In this document: piece by piece, positions 43,372 through 53,098 of the stretch
How the letters are laid out: each line of letters opens with the position of its first letter
Position numbering within the stretch: position 1 is the first letter of the stretch
Origin: Prorocentrum cordatum
Taxonomy: Eukaryota > Sar > Dinophyceae > Prorocentrales > Prorocentraceae
Direction: 5' to 3'
NCBI GenBank assembly: GCA_963575745.1
Contig: CAUYUJ010016693.1
Coordinates: forward strand, 882,982 to 946,981
DNA length: 64,000 nucleotides
The notes under the pieces: model-generated
What the model saw: the letters and a program-made list of their open reading frames with translations, nothing else
What the model was told of the DNA's origin: nothing
Database searches by the model: none
Translations under genes and position numbers: made by a program

Positions 43372-43560
43372 CAAAGGGTGTGGTTTGCAGAGGGTGCGGT
43401 TTGCAACTGGCACCCGGGGGGGGCACCCTGGGAGGCAAGCGGGGGCCTCGATGGAGCTCTCCGCCGCGCCCCGCAGAGGCTCGACGAGGACAGCGTCGGG
43501 CCCCCCAGGCCCCCCACGGCGCCGATCGCAAACCGCACCCCGGCGTAACCGCACCTTTTG
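43372..43560. mobile_element. M5 element, single copy with ~36-bp inverted repeats
   Basis: The left end AAAGGGTGTGGTTTGCAGAG then GGTGCGGTTTGCAAC is mirrored by the right end, whose reverse complement reads AAAAGGTGCGGTTACGCCGG then GGTGCGGTTTGCGATC. The interior is GC-rich and non-coding. No clear target duplication. Confidence 0.55.
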
Positions 43561-43977
43561 TAATCGCCGAATTGGGACGAGATCCACCCTCGGCTGCTGA
43601 CCGAATTGTCGGATACACTGGTGTCCCGCTGCGCTGCCGCACTGTCCGGGTTCGAGGGCGCGGCCTTTGTCCCTGGGCTTTGGACTACGATGGTGGTCTT
43701 TATCCCACCAGCCCTTTGGGCGTAGGTGGTCTAGAGCGTTTCCTCTTTTACCCCTCCTTGTTCCCCTTCGGGGACGGGTTTATCACTGTTCCCTATTAGT
43801 ATACACGCCCTCACCCAGGAGACTGGGAGCCAACCAGGAACAATGCGGGCACCCCCCACCATCCCTTTTGTAAAAAACCATACAAAACACACTATGCCTC
43901 CAAATTCGGAGCATGCGCAGAGAACCCGGTGCGGTCTCCACCCACCAACCCTTTCCAAAACAATACAAAATGCACTT
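43561..43977. other. no confident gene; 90-bp-spaced direct repeats
   Basis: CCCACCATCCCTTTTGTAAA then ACCATACAAAACACACT (43855) and CCCACCAACCCTTTCCAAAA then CAATACAAAATGCACT (43942) are imperfect direct repeats just before the GGC tract. A short frame with LWTTMVVFIPPALWA (about 43680) faintly recalls the start of a LINE reverse transcriptase, but it is too short to call. Confidence 0.35.
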
Positions 43978-44147
43978 GGCGGCGGCGGCGGCTGCGGCGG
44001 CTGCGGCGAGGGCAGCGGCTGCGGCGGCTGCGGTGGTGGCGGCGGCGGTCGCGGCGGCAGCGGGGGCGGCGCGGCGGCGGCGGTGGCGGCGGCGGCGGCG
44101 GCAGCGGTGGCGGCAGCGGCTGCGGCGGCAGCGGCTGCGGCAGCGGG

Positions 44148-44188
<41 letters not shown>

Positions 44189-44290
44189 GCGGCGCGGCGG
44201 CGGCGGCGGCGGACAGCGGCGGCGGCGGCGGCAGCGGACAGCGGCGGCGGCGGCGGGGCGGCGGCGGAGGCGGCGGCGGCGGCGGCGGAT
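43978..44290. repeat. (GGC)n imperfect microsatellite, ~310 bp
   Basis: GGC/GCG repeats with scattered A and T. They give poly-Gly, poly-Ala and poly-Arg frames on plus and poly-Pro/Ala/Arg on minus, none accepted as a gene. Confidence 0.97.
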
Positions 44291-44489
44291 TCGCCCCCAG
44301 TAGCTGCCCATCCAAAGACGACTGCTGAATATGCTGCGGCTCGGCCCAAGCTCGGGTGCTACGTATGTGTTGGGGGGGCGGGTGGGAGTGAGCGGGACGG
44401 CTTGTGGGCGGGGAGGGAGTCTTGACCCCTCCCCCATTACCCCCTCCCCTGGACCTCGACGGGGGTTTCCCCGACGCGTTGGAGCGTCC

Positions 44490-44870
44490 AAAACGGCCTC
44501 GGCGAGGAAGCCAAAATCATTGGTTTTACCACGGTGTTGGCCCCATTTGGGCCTCCTGATGGGGGGCTAAGTGAGTCCCCGCCTCCTGTGATCGATCTCC
44601 TCCAAGATGGCCCCAAGAGGGGCCCAGGAGGCCCCAAAAGGCCCCGAGATGGCCCCAAGATGACACCATGTGGCCCCCAAAGCCCCCAAGAGGCCCCCAG
44701 GATGCCCCCAAGAGGCTCTCATGAGACCCCCAAGGGGCCCCAAGAGGCCCCCCCATAGGCACCCAAGACGCTCCAAGAGGCCTCGGCGAGACTGCCAAAA
44801 TCATTGATCTTACCAAGGTGTTGGCCACATGTGGGCCTCCTGGGGAGGGCAGATGACTTCAAGAGCGCTT
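44490..44870 (+). repeat. AAGA-GGCCCC minisatellite in a ~285-bp direct duplication
   Basis: GGCCTCGGCGAGGAAGCCAA, AATCATTGGTTTTACCACGG, TGTTGGCC at 44491 recurs as GGCCTCGGCGAGACTGCCAA, AATCATTGATCTTACCAAGG, TGTTGGCC at 44781. Between them are ~10-11-bp periodic words AAGAGGCCCCCAGGATGCCC. The right edge abuts the 3' LTR. Confidence 0.75.
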
Positions 44871-44875
44871 AGGAG

Positions 44876-45161
44876 AAGTCGAAAACAGGCTGGTAAGCTT
44901 AGGTATGTGTTACGCCTTAGGCGTTGCCATATCCCAGGCTTTGGTTCATATCGCATGAGCAAGAGAGCGAGACGAAGCATGGGATCTGGAGTATAGAGTA
45001 AGATGGGCATCGTCAATGGAAAGGATGTTTTCCGATCTCAGATGCAAGTAGTGCGCCTCGGTGAGGCACAGTCACATATCATGCCGGGCCCGGCTTGAGC
45101 CAGGCACGGCAGCGGTACATGCTCGATTTATACCTCGCCTTTAACCTTCTCCGTTTAAAGT
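44876..45161 (-). repeat. 3' LTR
   Basis: It matches 61425-61710 base for base in length. In sense it starts ACTTTAAACGGAGAAGG and ends CCTGTTTTCGACTT. It lacks the usual TG...CA ends. The sense sequence just upstream (45162-45180) is pyrimidine-rich, where a polypurine tract would be expected. Confidence 0.95.
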
Positions 45162-45266
45162 CGGAGGGGGAGGAGACGAGCAGGTACCGCACTTCTACAT
45201 TATGCGGAAAAAACAGTGCTAAGCAGCAGCGGCTGCCTACAAGGAAAGGGCGCGCGAGTAGCCTCG

Positions 45267-48200
45267 CTACCGGCGAGTTTCCTCGCTACTAAAGCGCACC
45301 TGCCCGCGGGTTTCCCCGCTGGCTCGGGAGGCAGGGCCGTCCTGAGACGACCTGCCCGCCCTATACGGCGTATGTTTCTTCAGCTCGTGCTTGAAGGATT
45401 GCTGGCCGGCCATTACTTGTAGGAGCAACGCGCGGTCAATGCTACCTTTGGTATGACCATCGGCAGTCATATCCCGCGTGTCACACCATTGGACGCTTTC
45501 CACGATTCCACGTTCCATCATCTGGCGAATCCAGCTGATGTGCCCAAGCAGAGTACACTCTGTGGGCTTCTTCAGATCCTTGCTAGACAAAGATTTGAAG
45601 ACAGACTCGGCATCAATAGTCAGAGTGACTTTGATACATAGACCACCCATTTCCAATATGTTCTTCAACTGTGTGGGGGTCAATGGTCCCGAGTGTAGCT
45701 CGTGGAGCGTTACAATGGTCGGGTAGCAGTCTTCCAAGTTGTGGGCTGCTGCCAGTGTTTCCGCAGAGTAGCTCGAACGCACTTGCAGTCGATGAGACTT
45801 GCAGTATGCGTCCACCAGGTGCACGACGGGTTTCCCCGCTTGCGTGTGGCCACGCCTCAGCAGGTTAGCCCCGCGGATACCGTAGCCTTTGACTTCGTCG
45901 TCTTCATCTCCGTTGAGACGACGATAGCCAGAATCGCTATGCAGGTCGACTTCTCCTGTTGGAGTCATAGCATGATACACGATCTTCTTCGGGCCTGCCT
46001 GCAATTTTCTGGTAACCGCGTTTAGTCGTCGTACCTGGATGTTTGTCGGTTCTTGGATACGTTGTAGTGAGACAACATAGACCATTAGCCATACCTGCGT
46101 GATCAACGCATAGGCTAGAGCGCCACGAAGACTGACGAACATATCAGAAATTGTCTTCGTCGCCTTGCTTTCAGGATCAGCTCCTGTGAGTTCTGGATGT
46201 GTGATAGGACGAAGCTGTTTGATGTATTCGTCCTGGTCGAGAGTGACGCTCCCATCATCGGTCTTGTTGTACCGAACAGCACAGTTCGTGTATGTGTGCT
46301 TGTTCAGTTTGCACTTCCCAAACGTATCTTCAACACACTTGACATACTTGTCGATAGCCTCTTCCTTCCCAGTCATATTGATGTCATCAACGTGCTTGGC
46401 TGTCAAGAGGTTTGGGCTCATCTCGAACTCTTCGTCGTATGAAGTAGGTTGTAGCCCAAAGCTCCTAGTGATGGACCTGAGTTTCAGCGAGAATGCCCTG
46501 GGAGCATCCTTCGTGCCCGTCCCCGGTTTCAGACACCGGAGACAATGCTTTGATTCGTCATATGACTCAAAGCCTGGCAGTGTGCGAAGGACAGCTGCTG
46601 ATCCAGGTGGTAGTGTGAAACACACCACACGTTCTTTCTCGCCCGTTGCCGCGGCGAGCTCGCCATAGGTCAGTCCCTTCAAGAAAGCCATGTTGATGTC
46701 CAGGGAAGCGATGATCCAAGCTTTGTTGCATGCAGCAGAACTTGCGAGCAGTCTCTGGCTTGACCTCCTTGCCGTGCCAGAGAAGGTTTCGACATCAAAG
46801 GCTTCGAGGTCCATGAAGCCACGGAGTACCAAGCGTAACCGGATCGTCCTTTCCATTTCGCCCTTTTCGTTCTTGACAAACTTCCATTTGTATACGTAGC
46901 GTGACGTCATGATGTTAGACGCCTTGCTTAAGTCAGTCATCTGGAAGCATTTGTTGTCAAGCCAAGTCTTCAGCTCTGTGTAGAGGGCTTTGGAAACTTT
47001 GACCGGATTTGCTTGGATGTCGGCCTTCGTGAGTAGATCGTCTTCCTTGACGACCACGGCACGTTTGGAGGCAGCGCTAACGTATACTCGCATAGTTGTG
47101 ACGCTGCTGTCATCCAACAGTCGGTGTTGCTGCTCGGACAGGACGACTTTGGACATGTCTGCAGTGAAGCAGAGCTCGATGTACTTCCCGTGCTCATCGG
47201 AGTCCAGATCATATTTGCTATCCGGTTCCGTGGAGCATAAAGGAACGTAGTAAGAAGTGTCCATGTCGTATCCTGGCGGGTGACCCCGCTCCGGCAAGTG
47301 GCCTTGCACATCTTCACAGGTCGTAGAGACTAACACACACTGTGTGTCTGTCATGTATGTAGGAACTGTATGCATGACTTCCTCTGTGTCAGCTTCAAGG
47401 AGTGTTCTGTCATCCATCAGTTCAGCATACCACGACTTCAAGACAAAAGCATCCAGATCTTCTTCTGTTTCCTCTATGATGGTCGGGAGCCGACCATCGT
47501 TGTCCGTAGGAGGCTCCTCAGGAGCAGCTGCTGGAGGTGATTCGCTTGGTGGTGGACCATCAGCGAGTTCCTCAAACTTAGTGAGGTCTTGGTCAAACCC
47601 AGCAGACGGCTTCCTGGATTTAAGACACTGGATGATGCGTGAGTGTGTAGATCCTGTGATGTCATAGATGTTCAAGGCAGTGCCATCAGCTTCATAGTAA
47701 TGAAACCCAGGGGTCACATCGTTATCATAGTGCACTAGTGTACAGCTGTCTGCATAGGGTGCGGCAGGCAGCTTCGTCAGGCTCTTGGCGAGTCGTACAG
47801 CAACAACGTTTTCAATACGAAAGTAGTTGCGTATGAGGTACTGAAGAGCCAAGTGCACCTTAGGTGAAAGTCGGCTCGCAGCAGTCATCTGCAGCCGACC
47901 CTGTTTCGTTGGTAGATATCCGAAAGTCATGGCGGGTTTCCCCGCTGGCAGACCGGCAATAAAGGCCAATACTGTTCGAAGGGCCATATTGTCCGATCCT
48001 ATCTCGCGGACCATAAGTGCTTCGATGTACAGTGTGTGTCGTGTGTCAGGATACTGTACTCGTACTTCGCGATTGCCGACCTTCACGATGACCTGGCCTC
48101 GGTCAGGTTCGTTGCGGATGACCGGGTATGGACCACTCCATCCACCCCAGTCGTCTTTCGTGGTGGTCGGGCGATGATAGTCCACGAGATCTCCCTCTTT

Positions 48201-51200
48201 GTAGTGAAATTCACCCGTAGCAGTAGTCTTCGTACGGAGAGCCCTGTTCGTCTTGGCAACCGCAGTGGCCTGCGTGATTGCCTCCAGACTAACCCTCCTG
48301 ATTGTTTCCTCCCTTGAGTGATCTGATGATTCAGTGGGCTGATCATGATCCAAGACAGGGAAATCAGGAAGCATAGCTGGTTGTCTGCCATACAGCGCAT
48401 TGTACGGAGACACTTCATTGTAGAAGGTAAATGCGTTGCTGGCAAACAAGGCTTCATGTAAGAGACGAGTGAAATTGAGAGGAATATTTAATCTATTCAA
48501 TTCTTCTCCCATCACGTGTAAGAGGTGTCGCAGGATGCCGTTCCTAGCTTCGATAGTTGTAGCGTGTTGGCCACGCGCTCGAATACGAAGCTCTGTTCCC
48601 TTAGCCTTAAGGATGGCCTTTGCTGTATCATTATTCAGTGCTCCTTCCCCATCGGAGTATAAGATTTTAGCAGGGCCATGCTGCATCCAAGTCGTATGAT
48701 AGGCATCGAGAACAGTATGCATGGCTTTATCAGGAATCTCTGTGCCAGCTGCCCAGCGAATACAACGGTCGATGATGTGAAAAACAATATGTTCCTGTTT
48801 ATAAAAGAAAAGATCACATTCGACTTCCTCGTTGAAACGTCCTGGCAGTGACACAGAAGGCATCACCGTGTTGCCTGGTTTATCCCAGGCTCGACATTCT
48901 CTACACGAGTCACAAATGCCTTTGATCAGACTCAAACGGGTTTCACCCAGACCAACCTTGGTTAGAATCATCCGCATTTTTGGCTCCTTAGCATGATACC
49001 ATCTCAGGTGGAGTTTGCGGAGTTCTCGCTGCACTACAGCTGGGTCGAAGCTGCGCAGGTTTTGGAGGCTGAGCTGAACGTCGAAGCGAGTCCAATCAGG
49101 GAGCCTGGGCCTTGGCCTCGGCTCTGCTTGAGGCTGCGGCGGTGGTGGAGGATCTCCTCCCTCCATGCGTCCGCGCCTTGCTGCAACTTGTGGCAGTCTA
49201 CGGTGATCGTCAGAACTGCCAGCACCACTGTTGCCACCAGTAGCCCCGTCAGCTCTGGTGATGTCATGGCTGCTGGCGCCTGCGGTTGGGTCGCCCTCAC
49301 CAGGCCGTGGCGGCCTAGGCGCGCGTATGCGCGCTCTCGCGGCCGGCGCCGCTTTTGCGGCTGGCGCCGCTTCTGCGGCCGGAGCCGCTTCCGCGGCTGG
49401 CGCCGCAGGGGCGGCTTGTCCCGCCGGGCGCGGCTGGCCAAAGTTATCTGGCAGCTTCCATTTTTCGGCGAATCTGCATTGGCCAGATATCTTGGTGTGG
49501 TGAGGATTGCTCTTCTGATATTCCTTCTTACAACTTGGACAGTCCCAGTAATACGGTTCAACATCATACCACCGACACATCTTCGGATCCCTACTGTGCT
49601 TTGGTGATTGCTTGTAGTTGTTGTCCACACAGCCAGGGCACCCAAGACCACCAGGTGGTGGTCGACAGATTTCTCCGTTTGGGTGTCTCCGGATTGTTGG
49701 GTCGTCCAAGTCGTAGCCAGCACTGTTTGTTACGAACGCATAGCTGCGTTCACGATTCGCGAATGGATCGCGACCGTAAGCAAACAGGTCTTTGGCGATT
49801 TGCACCGCATCAACGATCAATGACTGCATTCTGTAGGTATACTGTGCCGCCCTTGCTAGCTCTTTGTTACAAGCATTGGCGTGCACATGATTTCCTGGAC
49901 AACGCTTGCCTCTGAAAGGTGCCAACAACTCTTCTTTATTTGCCATTATCTGTGTTGGCTTGCGGATGTATTGTCCAAATGAATCTTTGAGACCAGTCGT
50001 GCACTGATCAATGATTGTTTGGCAAGTGACCTTGCGTTGTGCCAGTTCTTTCCATGGCTGGATCTCATCCACCCACGTGCCCATTGGTTGTTCCCTGAGA
50101 AAGAAACGTCTTAGGTCGTCTTGTAATAGAGCAACTGTTCCACAGAACGTGATGTGAGGCAGGTCCTCTTTGTGGTGTTTAAGCCACGTATCATGATTGA
50201 CCTGTGCGTTGAAGTAGGAAGGGAGTCCAGTAGTTCTGCAACTTGGCTGCAGAATCGTGATCTTGACAAAGCAAGTCTTGAGGTAGTGGAGGACTGCTCT
50301 TTGTACTTCCGAGTTTCCGAGGTCAACCATAGATATCTTGTCAAGGTTTCCGCCTGACGAGAGTCCCCTCTTGAAGGCTAATATGGATATACCACCCTTG
50401 CCCCCACATAATTCAAGCATGTCCACTTGATTGTTTCTGCCGTAGCATAATGACTGGACTATCGAGAAGACATCAGCATGTGAGTCAGCGGGTTGCCCCG
50501 CCGGTAACATCATGAAGATGTCCTCTGATTCGCTGTCCGAGTCCGAGTCGTCAAGAGGAACGTCGTTGAAATATGTGGAGCAGTCAAGCCCTTTGAGGTC
50601 CTCTCCACAGTCGTCGTTACCGTCTTCCACTTTCTTCGGGACTTTCTTCGGTTTGATGCCGGCTTCTTTGTCAGCTTTCTGCTTTTCTTTCTGTTTTATC
50701 CTGGCATCAGTGGGCAACGCAGTTTCCGCGGAGAGATCCGCTGCGGAGGAATCCGCTGTAAAATCAGGAAATGGCGGAATTTCAGGAAGGTTGTTGGTGG
50801 GTCGCGTTTGGCAACGCTCAATCGAAGGGGGAGGAGATCGATCGTCATCGACGATCGTCACACGCTTTGGGCGTGGCCTTCGCGACTCACCATTGCCATG
50901 AAGAACTGGAGCCGGAGGCTCCCAGTATAGCCGAGTACTGATGTTTGTAACCCCATCAGGTAATGGAGCTACATAATTGTACCCAGTTGGCTGATCCTGG
51001 ATTCTAATGTCTTGAACGATCTTGTTCGTGTCCAGGTCGGTCGTGACCCTACGAACCACATGGTCCCATTGAGGGCCCTTCTGTGGACATTGAACGTAGT
51101 GTCTGACCTTTTTGTCAACGCGTGTACACACACTGAGGTGTACCGCACTCCGCTCATTCCTGATCATGTTGGCTTTATCGAGTTGATCAAGGAAGCGTGC

Positions 51201-51665
51201 AATAATAATAGCCAAAGTTTTATACCGAAACTCGGCACGTTGCTGATCTTGGCCATACCAATCCAAATCATGCTCCCTGTGTGATCCACAAGTACATTTC
51301 CATAAGTTTATCGGTATATGAGGACAAGATGTAGCAACTTGTATATAAGAACCACTGGGATGTTTACTGGATCGGTCAAACTTAATACCGAAATGACAGA
51401 GTCTGATTCGTATAACGCTTAGCTTCAAATCTTCGATAACATCTTTGATCGGACCCTGTTTCCAGAAATACCCGGGTGGCCCCAGGATAACTATCTGCAT
51501 TCTCAGAGCACGCGCTTTGATCAGGAGATTTTGTATACGTTGATAATGTGGTCCCGCCCTCTTTCCTGGAGTACGCACGTACCAATCAGAGGGTGTGGCC
51601 ACCCACAACATATTGTAGTCTCCTGCCAACAAATTTCCCAAATACTGTGTTCCAGTTGAAGTCAT
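45267..51665 (-). CDS. Pol polyprotein: methyltransferase-like domain, integrase, reverse transcriptase, RNase H (2132 aa from first Met; frame open from 51866)
   Basis: Domains in order, numbered from Met 51665. A conserved N-terminal block (GPPGYFWKQGPIKDVIEDLK, about 60-80). A Rossmann-like block VDMLELCGGKGGISILAF (about 410-430) with PSC near 474 and EQP near 525, resembling a degenerate C5-methyltransferase. A Cys-rich zinc block (GCPGCVDN, CPSCKKEY, 660-710). The GAG-pre-integrase HHCC (HLRWYHA, CDSCREC, 885-930). The integrase triad in VECDLFF (about 950), LYSDGEGAL (1003) and TIEARNG (1036). The RVT_2 reverse transcriptase with SLDINMAFLKG (1658) and HVDD in place of YVDD (1757). RNase H with DLHSDSG (1907), SYSAETLAA and DAESVF, and the copia end motif DMTADGHTKG. 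No stop or frameshift occurs in 6.4 kb. It very probably makes cDNA and integrates it. Confidence 0.95.
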   Translation of the reverse strand: MTSTGTQYLGNLLAGDYNMLWVATPSDWYVRTPGKRAGPHYQRIQNLLIKARALRMQIVILGPPGYFWKQGPIKDVIEDLKLSVIRIRLCHFGIKFDRSSKHPSGSYIQVATSCPHIPINLWKCTCGSHREHDLDWYGQDQQRAEFRYKTLAIIIARFLDQLDKANMIRNERSAVHLSVCTRVDKKVRHYVQCPQKGPQWDHVVRRVTTDLDTNKIVQDIRIQDQPTGYNYVAPLPDGVTNISTRLYWEPPAPVLHGNGESRRPRPKRVTIVDDDRSPPPSIERCQTRPTNNLPEIPPFPDFTADSSAADLSAETALPTDARIKQKEKQKADKEAGIKPKKVPKKVEDGNDDCGEDLKGLDCSTYFNDVPLDDSDSDSESEDIFMMLPAGQPADSHADVFSIVQSLCYGRNNQVDMLELCGGKGGISILAFKRGLSSGGNLDKISMVDLGNSEVQRAVLHYLKTCFVKITILQPSCRTTGLPSYFNAQVNHDTWLKHHKEDLPHITFCGTVALLQDDLRRFFLREQPMGTWVDEIQPWKELAQRKVTCQTIIDQCTTGLKDSFGQYIRKPTQIMANKEELLAPFRGKRCPGNHVHANACNKELARAAQYTYRMQSLIVDAVQIAKDLFAYGRDPFANRERSYAFVTNSAGYDLDDPTIRRHPNGEICRPPPGGLGCPGCVDNNYKQSPKHSRDPKMCRWYDVEPYYWDCPSCKKEYQKSNPHHTKISGQCRFAEKWKLPDNFGQPRPAGQAAPAAPAAEAAPAAEAAPAAKAAPAARARIRAPRPPRPGEGDPTAGASSHDITRADGATGGNSGAGSSDDHRRLPQVAARRGRMEGGDPPPPPQPQAEPRPRPRLPDWTRFDVQLSLQNLRSFDPAVVQRELRKLHLRWYHAKEPKMRMILTKVGLGETRLSLIKGICDSCRECRAWDKPGNTVMPSVSLPGRFNEEVECDLFFYKQEHIVFHIIDRCIRWAAGTEIPDKAMHTVLDAYHTTWMQHGPAKILYSDGEGALNNDTAKAILKAKGTELRIRARGQHATTIEARNGILRHLLHVMGEELNRLNIPLNFTRLLHEALFASNAFTFYNEVSPYNALYGRQPAMLPDFPVLDHDQPTESSDHSREETIRRVSLEAITQATAVAKTNRALRTKTTATGEFHYKEGDLVDYHRPTTTKDDWGGWSGPYPVIRNEPDRGQVIVKVGNREVRVQYPDTRHTLYIEALMVREIGSDNMALRTVLAFIAGLPAGKPAMTFGYLPTKQGRLQMTAASRLSPKVHLALQYLIRNYFRIENVVAVRLAKSLTKLPAAPYADSCTLVHYDNDVTPGFHYYEADGTALNIYDITGSTHSRIIQCLKSRKPSAGFDQDLTKFEELADGPPPSESPPAAAPEEPPTDNDGRLPTIIEETEEDLDAFVLKSWYAELMDDRTLLEADTEEVMHTVPTYMTDTQCVLVSTTCEDVQGHLPERGHPPGYDMDTSYYVPLCSTEPDSKYDLDSDEHGKYIELCFTADMSKVVLSEQQHRLLDDSSVTTMRVYVSAASKRAVVVKEDDLLTKADIQANPVKVSKALYTELKTWLDNKCFQMTDLSKASNIMTSRYVYKWKFVKNEKGEMERTIRLRLVLRGFMDLEAFDVETFSGTARRSSQRLLASSAACNKAWIIASLDINMAFLKGLTYGELAAATGEKERVVCFTLPPGSAAVLRTLPGFESYDESKHCLRCLKPGTGTKDAPRAFSLKLRSITRSFGLQPTSYDEEFEMSPNLLTAKHVDDINMTGKEEAIDKYVKCVEDTFGKCKLNKHTYTNCAVRYNKTDDGSVTLDQDEYIKQLRPITHPELTGADPESKATKTISDMFVSLRGALAYALITQVWLMVYVVSLQRIQEPTNIQVRRLNAVTRKLQAGPKKIVYHAMTPTGEVDLHSDSGYRRLNGDEDDEVKGYGIRGANLLRRGHTQAGKPVVHLVDAYCKSHRLQVRSSYSAETLAAAHNLEDCYPTIVTLHELHSGPLTPTQLKNILEMGGLCIKVTLTIDAESVFKSLSSKDLKKPTECTLLGHISWIRQMMERGIVESVQWCDTRDMTADGHTKGSIDRALLLQVMAGQQSFKHELKKHTPYRAGRSSQDGPASRASGETRGQVRFSSEETRR

Positions 51666-51831
51666 TACCTCATTATGGGTAATCCGGTCGCATATATATC
51701 CACGGGTTCGGAGTTCAGCGCAAGCTGTGCGAATATCTTCGATGACGAGACATTTTGAATGATATTTTTCTTCTCGGGCCTCAGCGCGGCCAACGTATGT
51801 CGCGAGGAGGCCGGTATTCGGCTTCTCTTCG

Positions 51832-51869
51832 CAAGCGAGCGCCGCCGGCGCGCCCGCCTGCCCCCGTCA
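51832..51869 (-). promoter_or_regulatory. predicted stop-codon readthrough signal between protease and Pol
   Basis: In sense the sequence is ATG CCC CTC TGA CGG GGG. Then an 11-bp stem CAGGCGGGCGC pairs with GCGCTCGCTTG (two G-U pairs) around a 7-nt loop GCCGGCG, starting six bases after the TGA. UGA-CGG plus a nearby 3' stem is a known readthrough context of some plant and animal RNA viruses. Protease and Pol are in the same frame and the frame stays open from the TGA to the first Met of Pol (51665) with protein-like sequence (ALACEEKPNTGLLATYVGRA). Confidence 0.7.
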
Positions 51870-53098
51870 GAGGGGCATGCTGTTAGCGGATGGCTCCGCA
51901 GGAGTCACTGGTGCGGCTACGCTCACAGTCTCCACGCGGGTTGGCCCCGCAGAGTCCGACGAACCTCCGCCCGTGCAGCTTGGTGGTGGTGGCGGTGTCG
52001 CGGGTGACCCCGCTTGGTTCTCAGGCGTCCACTTATTCACCGCCTCCTGGACTGCCCAGAATATCTTAGACTTCAGGGCATCCTTCATGTGTGGCCAGGT
52101 CCCTTCAGGACACTGTTGGCCCTCCCACCAGCTGTTCAGCGTCCTGTCCACGATCGCACGGGTCGTGTCTTCCAGGAGCTGCTTGTCGAGATACGGCTCG
52201 ACAATGTACGCATCAGTCGTAACGGTCAGGGACTGTCCCATTGCGGGTTGCCCCGCTGTGGTCTCGGCGGGTGGCCCCGCACTAACCCCAGCGGGTGACC
52301 CCGCATTGACGGAGTCCTCGTCGTTCTCCGTCTCGGTGTAGCCATCACGACTACTGCGGATTGTAATGGTGTTCGTGACCGTCTGGCTTTTAGCCCCGTC
52401 ATACAACCCGCATGGAATGGCTAGATGTCCTGAGGGGGTTTTCTTCGCCCTCAGGACCTTGGCGCCCTTCCCCAGCTTAAGAGTATAATCTCCGCTGGGG
52501 AAGATAACCTTCTGGAAGCCTGGCTTCAGCACGATGATTGCGTCACGTGCCTCCATGGCGCCCAGGCCCCAGATGGCTGGGAGGTTTGCACCTGAGCCCT
52601 CTGCGATGTTGGAAGCATATTCCTCGATGCGGGGGCTTGCCTCATTGGCATATTGCACCCCGATCTTGAAGTTGCCCATTTTCCGACAGATCGCAGCACC
52701 CTCACCGACACCGTTGATGTAGAGGGTTTTGCTCAGTGTGCATATGGCCGGTCTGTGATTGTACCTGGCCATAGCCTCCTGGAAGGTTCGTGCTGTATTA
52801 GCTCCGATGATGTTCACGTTGGAGCCAATGTCTAGCATGAACGATATGCAGGGCATTCCGTCTTCGTCGGGGAAGAATGTCCCTGTCCGCGCCGCCAGAG
52901 CCATCGTACCATGGTCATCAGGGTGGTACGTAATCTGTGAACCGAGCATGCCTTTCAGTAGGCGTTGTTCCAGCACCCACTGGCTCATTGTTAGCTCGGT
53001 GCACCATATTTGCTCATATTGGCGGCGCTCCTCCACGGTAATTGGTTCCTGTTCGAGAACCCAATAATTCGCAGAGAGTGTGGAGGTCCACTCACCTC
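51867..53098 (-). CDS. retropepsin-like aspartic protease region
   Basis: Starting at GEWTSTLSANYW, the frame carries LDIGSNVNIIG (about 52838-52806), which corresponds to the D-S/T-G active-site loop of retroviral-type aspartic proteases with Ile at the middle position. IWGLGAMEARDAIIVL follows in the place of the second conserved Gly-Leu segment. Upstream MSQWVLEQRLLKGMLGSQIT and the downstream helical block (LNSWWEGQQCPEGTWPHMKD) are unassigned. AGSPA, AGPPA and AGQPA hairpin-encoded linkers are abundant near the C-terminus. It ends at a TGA (51869-51867) that lies in the same frame as Pol and is followed by CGG and a stable hairpin, so a readthrough fusion to Pol is likely. An aspartic protease would process the polyprotein. 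Confidence 0.75.

Noticed and set aside
43843-44425. Poly-Gly, poly-Ala and poly-Arg proteins near 44 kb
   Set aside because: They are six-frame translations of a GGC microsatellite.
44810-45016. Small minus-strand ORF of 68 codons at the 3' LTR
   Set aside because: It is the LTR-encoded start of Gag reading out into flanking DNA, not a separate gene.
51759-52341. Plus-strand frames opposite the retrotransposon (for example 154 codons at 51877)
   Set aside because: They mirror the GC-rich minus-strand coding sequence and have no domains.
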